A stretch of DNA of 64,000 bases from Litoditis marina (lineage: Eukaryota > Nematoda > Chromadorea > Rhabditida > Rhabditidae), in contig CAXIWQ010000198.1 of assembly GCA_964036275.1 (NCBI GenBank), forward strand, positions 1 through 64,000. The letters run 5' to 3'. Position numbers and translations under genes: made by a program. The notes under the pieces were generated by a model. It did not search any database, had not been told where the DNA came from, and was given only the letters and a program-made list of their open reading frames with translations. Shown here piece after piece: positions 50,667 to 62,488 of this stretch (its first letter is position 1; every line of letters begins with the position of its first letter).

Positions 50667-53600
50667 ACATTTTGACTTGCAGCTACAAAAAAAAAATCAT
50701 ACGGCTATCAAGTCTGTTGCTTCCAACTACAAAAACATAATACGACTTTATATTCTGTGGCGCACAGCCACAAAATACAAATTAACGCGGTTATTGACTC
50801 TTTGCCTTGCAGTTACAGAGAACATTTCATACGGCTATCAAATCTGTTGCTCCCAGCTACAAAAACCTAATACGACTTTATATTCTGTGGCGCACAGCCA
50901 CAAAAGACAAATTAACGCGGTTATTACCTCTTTGCCTTGCAGCTACAGAAAAAAAGTTTATACGGCTATCAAGTCTGTTGCTCCCAGCTACAAAAACCTA
51001 ATACGACTTTATATTCTGTGCCGCACAGCCACAAAAGACAAATTAACGCGGTTATTGACTCTTTGCCGTGCAGCTACAGAAAAAAGTTTATATGGCTATC
51101 AAGTATGTTGCTCCCAGCTAGAAAAACCCAATACAACTATCTATTCTGTGGCACACAGCCACAAAATACGATATAACGCGGTTATCGACTCTTTGCCTTG
51201 CAGCTACAGAAAAAAGTTTATACGGCTATCAAGTCTGTTGCTCATGGCTACAAAAACCTAATACGACTTTATATCCTGTGGCGCACAGCCACAAAAGACA
51301 AATTAACGCGGCTATTACCTCTTTGCCTTGCAGCTACAGAAAAAAGTTCATACGGCTATCAAGTATGTTGCTCCCAGCTACAAAAACCTGATACGACAAT
51401 CTATTCTGTGGCGCACAGCCACAAAAGACAAATTAACGCGGTTATTACCTCTTTGCCTTGCAGCTACAGAAAAAAGTTCATACGGCTATCAAGTCTGTTG
51501 CTCCCAGCTACAAAAACCTAATACGACTTTATATTCTGTGGCGCACAGCCACAAAAGACAAGTTAACGCGGTTATTGACTCTTTGCCGTGCAGCTACAGG
51601 AAAAAGGTTATACGGCTACCAAGTATGTTGCTCCCAGCTACAAAAACCTAATACGACTATCTATTCTGTGGCGCACAGCCACAAAATACGAATTGACGCG
51701 GTTATCGACTCTTTGCCTTGCAGCTACAGAGAACAGTTCATACGGCTATCAAATCTGTTGCTCCCAGCTACAAAAACCTAATACGACAATCTATTCTGTG
51801 GCGCACAGCCACAAAATACAAATTATCGCGGTTATCGACTTGTTGGCTTGCAGCTACAGAGAAAAGTTCATACGGCTATCAAGTCTGTTGCTCCCAGCTA
51901 CAAAAACCTAATACGACTATATATTCTGTGGCACACAGCCACAAAAGACGAATTAACGCGGTTATTGACTCTTTGCCTCGCAGTTACAGAGAACATTTCA
52001 TACGGCTATCAAATATGTTGCTCCCAGCTACAAAAACCTAATACGACTTTATATCCTGTGGCGCACAGCCACAAAAGACAAATTAACGCGGTTATTACCT
52101 CTTTGCCTTGCAGCTACAGAAAAAAGTTTATACGGCTATCAAGTCTGTTGCTCATGGCTACAAAAACCTAATACGACTTTATATCCTGTGGCGCACAGCC
52201 ACAAAAGACAAATTAACGCGGTTATTACCTCTTTGCCTTGCAGCTACAGAAAAAAGTTCATACGGCTATCAAGTCTGTTGCTCCCAGCTACAAAAACCTG
52301 ATACGACAATCTATTCTGTGGCGCACAGCCACAAAGACGAATTAACGCGGTTATTGACATTTTGACTTGCAGCTACAAAAAAAAAATCATACGGCTATCA
52401 AGTCTGTTGCTTCCAACTACAAAAACATAATACGACTTTATATTCTGTGGCGCACAGCCACAAAATACAAATTAACGCGGTTATTGACTCTTTGCCTTGC
52501 AGTTACAGAGAACATTTCATACGGCTATCAAATCTGTTGCTCCCAGCTACAAAAACCTAATACGACTTTATATTCTGTGGCGCACAGCCACAAAAGACAA
52601 ATTAACGCGGTTATTACCTCTTTGCCTTGCAGCTACAGAAAAAAGTTCATACGGCTATCAAGTCTGTTGCTCCCAGCTACAAAAACCTGATACGACAATC
52701 TATTCTGTGGCGCACAGCCACAAAGACGAATTAACGCGGTTATTGACATTTTGACTTGCAGCTACAAAAAAAAATCATACGGCTATCAAGTCTGTTGCTT
52801 CCAACTACAAAAACATAATACGACTTTATATTCTGTGGCGCACAGCCACAAAATACAAATTAACGCGGTTATTGACTCTTTGCCTTGCAGTTACAGAGAA
52901 CATTTCATACGGCTATCAAATCTGTTGCTCCCAGCTACAAAAACCTAATACGACTTTATATTCTGTGGCGCACAGCCACAAAAGACAAATTAACGCGGTT
53001 ATTACCTCTTTGCCTTGCAGCTACAGAAAAAAGTTTATACGGCTATCAAGTCTGTTGCTCCCAGCTACAAAAACCTAATACGACTCTATATTCTGTGGCG
53101 CACAGCCACAAAAGACAAATTAACGCGGTTATTGACTCTTTGCCGTGCAGCTACAGAAAAAAGTTTATATGGCTCTCAAGTATGTTGCTCCCAGCTAGAA
53201 AAACCCAATACAACTATCTATTCTGTGGCACACAGCCACAAAATACGATATAACGCGGTTATCGACTCTTTGCCTTGCAGCTACAGAAAAAAGTTTATAC
53301 GGCTATCAAGTCTGTTGCTCATGGCTACAAAAACCTAATACGACTTTATATCCTGTGGCGCACAGCCACAAAAGACAAATTAACGCGGTTATTACCTCTT
53401 TGCCTTGCAGCTACAGAAAAAAGTTCATACGGCTATCAAGTCTGTTGCTCCCAGCTACAAAAACCTGATACGACAATCTATTCTGTGGCGCACAGCCACA
53501 AAAGACAAATTAACGCGGTTATTACCTCTTTGCCTTGCAGCTACAGAAAAAAGTTCATACGGCTATCAAGTCTGTTGCTCCCAGCTACAAAAACCTAATA

Positions 53601-54043
53601 CGACTTTATATTCTGTGGCGCACAGCCACAAAAGACAAATTAACGCGGTTATTGACTCTTTGCCGTGCAGCTACAGGAGGAAGGTTATACGGCTACCAAG
53701 TATGTTGCTCCCAGCTACAAAAACCTAATACGACTATCTATTCTGTGGCGCACAGCCACAAAATACGAATTGACGCGGTTATCGACTCTTTGCCTTGCAG
53801 CTACAGAGAACAGTTCATACGGCTATCAAGTCTGTTGCTCCCAGCTACAAAAACCTAATACGACTATATATTCTGTGGCGCACAGCCACAAAAGACGAAT
53901 TAACGCGGTTATTGACTCTTTGCCTCGCAGTTACAGAGAACATTTCATACGGCTATCAAATCTGTTGCTCCCAGCTACAAAAACCTAATACGACAATCTA
54001 TTCTGTGGCGCACAGCCACAAAGACGAATTAACGCGGTTATTG
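50667..54043 (+). repeat. 26-monomer HOR (3,377 bp), unit 2
   Basis: Follows unit 1 monomer for monomer at offset 3,377, with GTGCCGCAC at about 51019, GCGGCTATTACC at about 51308 and CAGGAGGAAGG at about 53674. I noticed essentially no differences from unit 3 outside A-run lengths. This is the most uniform part of the window. Confidence 0.88.
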
Positions 54044-57000
54044 ACATTTTGACTTGCAGCTACAAAAAAAAAATCATACGGCTATCAAGTCTGTTGCTTC
54101 CAACTACAAAAACATAATACGACTTTATATTCTGTGGCGCACAGCCACAAAATACAAATTAACGCGGTTATTGACTCTTTGCCTTGCAGTTACAGAGAAC
54201 ATTTCATACGGCTATCAAATCTGTTGCTCCCAGCTACAAAAACCTAATACGACTTTATATTCTGTGGCGCACAGCCACAAAAGACAAATTAACGCGGTTA
54301 TTACCTCTTTGCCTTGCAGCTACAGAAAAAAAGTTTATACGGCTATCAAGTCTGTTGCTCCCAGCTACAAAAACCTAATACGACTTTATATTCTGTGCCG
54401 CACAGCCACAAAAGACAAATTAACGCGGTTATTGACTCTTTGCCGTGCAGCTACAGAAAAAAGTTTATATGGCTATCAAGTATGTTGCTCCCAGCTAGAA
54501 AAACCCAATACAACTATCTATTCTGTGGCACACAGCCACAAAATACGATATAACGCGGTTATCGACTCTTTGCCTTGCAGCTACAGAAAAAAGTTTATAC
54601 GGCTATCAAGTCTGTTGCTCATGGCTACAAAAACCTAATACGACTTTATATCCTGTGGCGCACAGCCACAAAAGACAAATTAACGCGGCTATTACCTCTT
54701 TGCCTTGCAGCTACAGAAAAAAGTTCATACGGCTATCAAGTATGTTGCTCCCAGCTACAAAAACCTGATACGACAATCTATTCTGTGGCGCACAGCCACA
54801 AAAGACAAATTAACGCGGTTATTACCTCTTTGCCTTGCAGCTACAGAAAAAAGTTCATACGGCTATCAAGTCTGTTGCTCCCAGCTACAAAAACCTAATA
54901 CGACTTTATATTCTGTGGCGCACAGCCACAAAAGACAAGTTAACGCGGTTATTGACTCTTTGCCGTGCAGCTACAGGAAAAAGGTTATACGGCTACCAAG
55001 TATGTTGCTCCCAGCTACAAAAACCTAATACGACTATCTATTCTGTGGCGCACAGCCACAAAATACGAATTGACGCGGTTATCGACTCTTTGCCTTGCAG
55101 CTACAGAGAACAGTTCATACGGCTATCAAATCTGTTGCTCCCAGCTACAAAAACCTAATACGACAATCTATTCTGTGGCGCACAGCCACAAAATACAAAT
55201 TATCGCGGTTATCGACTTGTTGGCTTGCAGCTACAGAGAAAAGTTCATACGGCTATCAAGTCTGTTGCTCCCAGCTACAAAAACCTAATACGACTATATA
55301 TTCTGTGGCACACAGCCACAAAAGACGAATTAACGCGGTTATTGACTCTTTGCCTCGCAGTTACAGAGAACATTTCATACGGCTATCAAATATGTTGCTC
55401 CCAGCTACAAAAACCTAATACGACTTTATATCCTGTGGCGCACAGCCACAAAAGACAAATTAACGCGGTTATTACCTCTTTGCCTTGCAGCTACAGAAAA
55501 AAGTTTATACGGCTATCAAGTCTGTTGCTCATGGCTACAAAAACCTAATACGACTTTATATCCTGTGGCGCACAGCCACAAAAGACAAATTAACGCGGTT
55601 ATTACCTCTTTGCCTTGCAGCTACAGAAAAAAGTTCATACGGCTATCAAGTCTGTTGCTCCCAGCTACAAAAACCTGATACGACAATCTATTCTGTGGCG
55701 CACAGCCACAAAGACGAATTAACGCGGTTATTGACATTTTGACTTGCAGCTACAAAAAAAAAATCATACGGCTATCAAGTCTGTTGCTTCCAACTACAAA
55801 AACATAATACGACTTTATATTCTGTGGCGCACAGCCACAAAATACAAATTAACGCGGTTATTGACTCTTTGCCTTGCAGTTACAGAGAACATTTCATACG
55901 GCTATCAAATCTGTTGCTCCCAGCTACAAAAACCTAATACGACTTTATATTCTGTGGCGCACAGCCACAAAAGACAAATTAACGCGGTTATTACCTCTTT
56001 GCCTTGCAGCTACAGAAAAAAGTTCATACGGCTATCAAGTCTGTTGCTCCCAGCTACAAAAACCTGATACGACAATCTATTCTGTGGCGCACAGCCACAA
56101 AGACGAATTAACGCGGTTATTGACATTTTGACTTGCAGCTACAAAAAAAAATCATACGGCTATCAAGTCTGTTGCTTCCAACTACAAAAACATAATACGA
56201 CTTTATATTCTGTGGCGCACAGCCACAAAATACAAATTAACGCGGTTATTGACTCTTTGCCTTGCAGTTACAGAGAACATTTCATACGGCTATCAAATCT
56301 GTTGCTCCCAGCTACAAAAACCTAATACGACTTTATATTCTGTGGCGCACAGCCACAAAAGACAAATTAACGCGGTTATTACCTCTTTGCCTTGCAGCTA
56401 CAGAAAAAAGTTTATACGGCTATCAAGTCTGTTGCTCCCAGCTACAAAAACCTAATACGACTCTATATTCTGTGGCGCACAGCCACAAAAGACAAATTAA
56501 CGCGGTTATTGACTCTTTGCCGTGCAGCTACAGAAAAAAGTTTATATGGCTCTCAAGTATGTTGCTCCCAGCTAGAAAAACCCAATACAACTATCTATTC
56601 TGTGGCACACAGCCACAAAATACGATATAACGCGGTTATCGACTCTTTGCCTTGCAGCTACAGAAAAAAAGTTTATACGGCTATCAAGTCTGTTGCTCAT
56701 GGCTACAAAAACCTAATACGACTTTATATCCTGTGGCGCACAGCCACAAAAGACAAATTAACGCGGTTATTACCTCTTTGCCTTGCAGCTACAGAAAAAA
56801 GTTCATACGGCTATCAAGTCTGTTGCTCCCAGCTACAAAAACCTGATACGACAATCTATTCTGTGGCGCACAGCCACAAAAGACAAATTAACGCGGTTAT
56901 TACCTCTTTGCCTTGCAGCTACAGAAAAAAGTTCATACGGCTATCAAGTCTGTTGCTCCCAGCTACAAAAACCTAATACGACTTTATATTCTGTGGCGCA

Positions 57001-57421
57001 CAGCCACAAAAGACAAATTAACGCGGTTATTGACTCTTTGCCGTGCAGCTACAGGAGGAAGGTTATACGGCTACCAAGTATGTTGCTCCCAGCTACAAAA
57101 ACCTAATACGACTATCTATTCTGTGGCGCACAGCCACAAAATACGAATTGACGCGGTTATCGACTCTTTGCCTTGCAGCTACAGAGAACAGTTCATACGG
57201 CTATCAAGTCTGTTGCTCCCAGCTACAAAAACCTAATACGACTATATATTCTGTGGCGCACAGCCACAAAAGACGAATTAACGCGGTTATTGACTCTTTG
57301 CCTCGCAGTTACAGAGAACATTTCATACGGCTATCAAATCTGTTGCTCCCAGCTACAAAAACCTAATACGACAATCTATTCTGTGGCGCACAGCCACAAA
57401 GACGAATTAACGCGGTTATTG
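54044..57421 (+). repeat. 26-monomer HOR (3,378 bp), unit 3
   Basis: Same order and markers as unit 2. One extra A in GAAAAAAAGTTTATACGG (about 56662) makes it 1 bp longer. GTGCCGCAC lies at about 54396 and CAGGAGGAAGG at about 57051. Confidence 0.88.
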
Positions 57422-60400
57422 ACATTTTGACTTGCAGCTACAAAAAAAAAATCATACGGCTATCAAGTCTGTTGCTTCCAACTACAAAAACATAATACGA
57501 CTTTATATTCTGTGGCGCACAGCCACAAAATACAAATTAACGCGGTTATTGACTCTTTGCCTTGCAGTTACAGAGAACATTTCATACGGCTATCAAATCT
57601 GTTGCTCCCAGCTACAAAAACCTAATACGACTTTATATTCTGTGGCGCACAGCCACAAAAGACAAATTAACGCGGTTATTACCTCTTTGCCTTGCAGCTA
57701 CAGAAAAAAGTTTATACGGCTATCAAGTCTGTTGCTCCCAGCTACAAAAACCTAATACGACTTTATATTCTGTGCCGCACAGCCACAAAAGACAAATTAA
57801 CGCGGTTATTGACTCTTTGCCGTGCAGCTACAGAAAAAAGTTTATATGGCTATCAAGTATGTTGCTCCCAGCTAGAAAAACCCAATACAACTATCTATTC
57901 TGTGGCACACAGCCACAAAATACGATATAACGCGGTTATCGACTCTTTGCCTTGCAGCTACAGAAAAAAGTTTATACGGCTATCAAGTCTGTTGCTCATG
58001 GCTACAAAAACCTAATACGACTTTATATCCTGTGGCGCACAGCCACAAAAGACAAATTAACGCGGCTATTACCTCTTTGCCTTGCAGCTACAGAAAAAAG
58101 TTCATACGGCTATCAAGTATGTTGCTCCCAGCTACAAAAACCTGATACGACAATCTATTCTGTGGCGCACAGCCACAAAAGACAAATTAACGCGGTTATT
58201 ACCTCTTTGCCTTGCAGCTACAGAAAAAAGTTCATACGGCTATCAAGTCTGTTGCTCCCAGCTACAAAAACCTAATACGACTTTATATTCTGTGGCGCAC
58301 AGCCACAAAAGACAAGTTAACGCGGTTATTGACTCTTTGCCGTGCAGCTACAGGAAAAAGGTTATACGGCTACCAAGTATGTTGCTCCCAGCTACAAAAA
58401 CCTAATACGACTATCTATTCTGTGGCGCACAGCCACAAAATACGAATTGACGCGGTTATCGACTCTTTGCCTTGCAGCTACAGCGAACAGTTCATACGGC
58501 TATCAAATCTGTTGCTCCCAGCTACAAAAACCTAATACGACAATCTATTCTGTGGCGCACAGCCACAAAATACAAATTATCGCGGTTATCGACTTGTTGG
58601 CTTGCAGCTACAGAGAACAGTTCATACGGCTATCAAGTCTGTTGCTCCCAGCTACAAAAACCTAATACGACTATATATTCTGTGGCACACAGCCACAAAA
58701 GACGAATTAACGCGGTTATTGACTCTTTGCCTCGCAGTTACAGAGAACATTTCATACGGCTATCAAATATGTTGCTCCCAGCTACAAAAACCTAATACGA
58801 CTTTATATCCTGTGGCGCACAGCCACAAAAGACAAATTAACGCGGTTATCGACTCTTTGCCTTGCAGCTACAGAGAACAGTTCATACGGCTATCAAATCT
58901 GTTGCTCCCAGCTACAAAAACCTAATACGACAATCTATTCTGTGGCGCACAGCCACAAAATACAAATTATCGCGGTTATCGACTTGTTGGCTTGCAGCTA
59001 CAGAGAACAGTTCATACGGCTATCAAGTCTGTTGCTCCCAGCTACAAAAACCTAATACGACTATATATTCTGTGGCACACAGCCACAAAAGACGAATTAA
59101 CGCGGTTATTGACTCTTTGCCTCGCAGTTACAGAGAACATTTCATACGGCTATCAAATATGTTGCTCCCAGCTACAAAAACCTAATACGACTTTATATCC
59201 TGTGGCGCACAGCCACAAAAGACAAATTAACGCGGTTATTACCTCTTTGCCTTGCAGCTACAGAAAAAAGTTTATACGGCTATCAAGTCTGTTGCTCATG
59301 GCTACAAAAACCTAATACGACTTTATATCCTGTGGCGCACAGCCACAAAAGACAAATTAACGCGGTTATTACCTCTTTGCCTTGCAGCTACAGAAAAAAG
59401 TTCATACGGCTATCAAGTCTGTTGCTCCCAGCTACAAAAACCTGATACGACAATCTATTCTGTGGCGCACAGCCACAAAGACGAATTAACGCGGTTATTG
59501 ACATTTTGACTTGCAGCTACAAAAAAAAAATCATACGGCTATCAAGTCTGTTGCTTCCAACTACAAAAACATAATACGACTTTATATTCTGTGGCGCACA
59601 GCCACAAAATACAAATTAACGCGGTTATTGACTCTTTGCCTTGCAGTTACAGAGAACATTTCATACGGCTATCAAATCTGTTGCTCCCAGCTACAAAAAC
59701 CTAATACGACTTTATATTCTGTGGCGCACAGCCACAAAAGACAAATTAACGCGGTTATTACCTCTTTGCCTTGCAGCTACAGAAAAAAGTTCATACGGCT
59801 ATCAAGTCTGTTGCTCCCAGCTACAAAAACCTGATACGACAATCTATTCTGTGGCGCACAGCCACAAAGACGAATTAACGCGGTTATTGACATTTTGACT
59901 TGCAGCTACAAAAAAAAAATCATACGGCTATCAAGTCTGTTGCTTCCAACTACAAAAACATAATACGACTTTATATTCTGTGGCGCACAGCCACAAAATA
60001 CAAATTAACGCGGTTATTGACTCTTTGCCTTGCAGTTACAGAGAACATTTCATACGGCTATCAAATCTGTTGCTCCCAGCTACAAAAACCTAATACGACT
60101 TTATATTCTGTGGCGCACAGCCACAAAAGACAAATTAACGCGGTTATTACCTCTTTGCCTTGCAGCTACAGAAAAAAGTTTATACGGCTATCAAGTCTGT
60201 TGCTCCCAGCTAGAAAAACCCAATACAACTATCTATTCTGTGGCACACAGCCACAAAATACGATATAACGCGGTTATCGACTCTTTGCCTTGCAGCTACA
60301 GAAAAAAGTTTATACGGCTATCAAGTCTGTTGCTCATGGCTACAAAAACCTAATACGACTTTATATCCTGTGGCGCACAGCCACAAAAGACAAATTAACG

Positions 60401-61058
60401 CGGTTATTACCTCTTTGCCTTGCAGCTACAGAAAAAAGTTCATACGGCTATCAAGTCTGTTGCTCCCAGCTACAAAAACCTGATACGACAATCTATTCTG
60501 TGGCGCACAGCCACAAAAGACAAATTAACGCGGTTATTACCTCTTTGCCTTGCAGCTACAGAAAAAAGTTCATACGGCTATCAAGTCTGTTGCTCCCAGC
60601 TACAAAAACCTAATACGACTTTATATTCTGTGGCGCACAGCCACAAAAGACAAATTAACGCGGTTATTGACTCTTTGCCGTGCAGCTACAGGAGGAAGGT
60701 TATACGGCTACCAAGTATGTTGCTCCCAGCTACAAAAACCTAATACGACTATCTATTCTGTGGCGCACAGCCACAAAATACGAATTGACGCGGTTATCGA
60801 CTCTTTGCCTTGCAGCTACAGAGAACAGTTCATACGGCTATCAAGTCTGTTGCTCCCAGCTACAAAAACCTAATACGACTATATATTCTGTGGCGCACAG
60901 CCACAAAAGACGAATTAACGCGGTTATTGACTCTTTGCCTCGCAGTTACAGAGAACATTTCATACGGCTATCAAATCTGTTGCTCCCAGCTACAAAAACC
61001 TAATACGACAATCTATTCTGTGGCGCACAGCCACAAAGACGAATTAACGCGGTTATTG
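57422..61058 (+). repeat. 26-monomer HOR, unit 4, enlarged to 28 monomers (3,637 bp)
   Basis: Carries the unit markers GTGCCGCAC (about 57773), GCGGCTATTACC (about 58064) and CAGGAGGAAGG (about 60689). It has gained a 390-bp, three-monomer tandem copy (58472-58861 repeated at 58862-59251). It has lost one 130-bp monomer near 60160-60290, where two neighbouring types are fused, so net gain is 260 bp. A private change CAGCGAACAG is at about 58480. Confidence 0.85.
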
Positions 61059-62488
61059 ACATTTTGACTTGCAGCTACAAAAAAAAAATCATACGGCTAT
61101 CAAGTCTGTTGCTTCCAACTACAAAAACATAATACGACTTTATATTCTGTGGCGCACAGCCACAAAATACAAATTAACGCGGTTATTGACTCTTTGCCTC
61201 GCAGTTACAGAGAACATTTCATACGGCTATCAAATCTGTTGCTCCCAGCTACAAAAACCTAATACGACTTTATATTCTGTGGCGCACAGCCACAAAAGAC
61301 AAATTAACGCGGTTATTACCTCTTTGCCTTGCAGCTACAGAAAAAAAGTTTATACGGCTATCAAGTCTGTTGCTCCCAGCTACAAAAACCTAATACGACT
61401 TTATATTCTGTGGCGCACAGCCACAAAAGACAAATTAACGCGGTTATTGACTCTTTGCCGTGCAGCTACAGAAAAAAGTTTATATGGCTATCAAGTATGT
61501 TGCTCCCAGCTAGAAAAACCCAATACAACTATCTATTCTGTGGCACACAGCCACAAAATACGATATAACGCGGTTATCGACTCTTTGCCTTGCAGCTACA
61601 GAAAAAAGTTTATACGGCTATCAAGTCTGTTGCTCATGGCTACAAAAACCTAATACGACTTTATATCCTGTGGCGCACAGCCACAAAAGACAAATTAACG
61701 CGGTTATTACCTCTTTGCCTTGCAGCTACAGAAAAAAGTTCATACGGCTATCAAGTCTGTTGCTCCCAGCTACAAAAACCTGATACGACAATCTATTCTG
61801 TGGCGCACAGCCACAAAAGACAAATTAACGCGGTTATTACCTCTTTGCCTTGCAGCTACAGAAAAAAGTTCATACGGCTATCAAGTCTGTTGCTCCCAGC
61901 TACAAAAACCTAATACGACTTTATATTCTGTGGCGCACAGCCACAAAAGACAAATTAACGCGGTTATTGACTCTTTGCCGTGCAGCTACAGGAGGAAGGT
62001 TATACGGCTACCAAGTATGTTGCTCCCAGCTACAAAAACCTAATACGACTATCTATTCTGTGGCGCACAGCCACAAAATACGAATTGACGCGGTTATCGA
62101 CTCTTTGCCTTGCAGCTACAGAGAACAGTTCATACGGCTATCAAATCTGTTGCTCCCAGCTACAAAAACCTAATACGACAATCTATTCTGTGGCGCACAG
62201 CCACAAAATACAAATTATCGCGGTTATCGACTTGTTGGCTTGCAGCTACAGAAAAAAGTTCATACGGCTATCAAGTCTGTTGCTCCCAGCTACAAAAACC
62301 TAATACGACTATATATTCTGTGGCGCACAGCCACAAAAGACGAATTAACGCGGTTATTGACTCTTTGCCTCGCAGTTACAGAGAACATTTCATACGGCTA
62401 TCAAATCTGTTGCTCCCAGCTACAAAAACCTAATACGACAATCTATTCTGTGGCGCACAGCCACAAAGACGAATTAACGCGGTTATTG
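61059..62488 (+). repeat. Rearranged 11-monomer unit (1,430 bp)
   Basis: Starts like the 26-monomer unit and reaches the next ACATTTTGACTTGCAG monomer after 11 monomers. At about 61980-62300 it joins the GGAGGAAGG monomer to the TACAAATTATCGCGG and TTGTTGGCTTGC monomers. In units 1-4 those follow the GGAAAAAGG monomer, while GGAGGAAGG is followed by AGACGAATTAACG. The block is therefore a recombinant between two positions of the parent unit. Confidence 0.75.
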
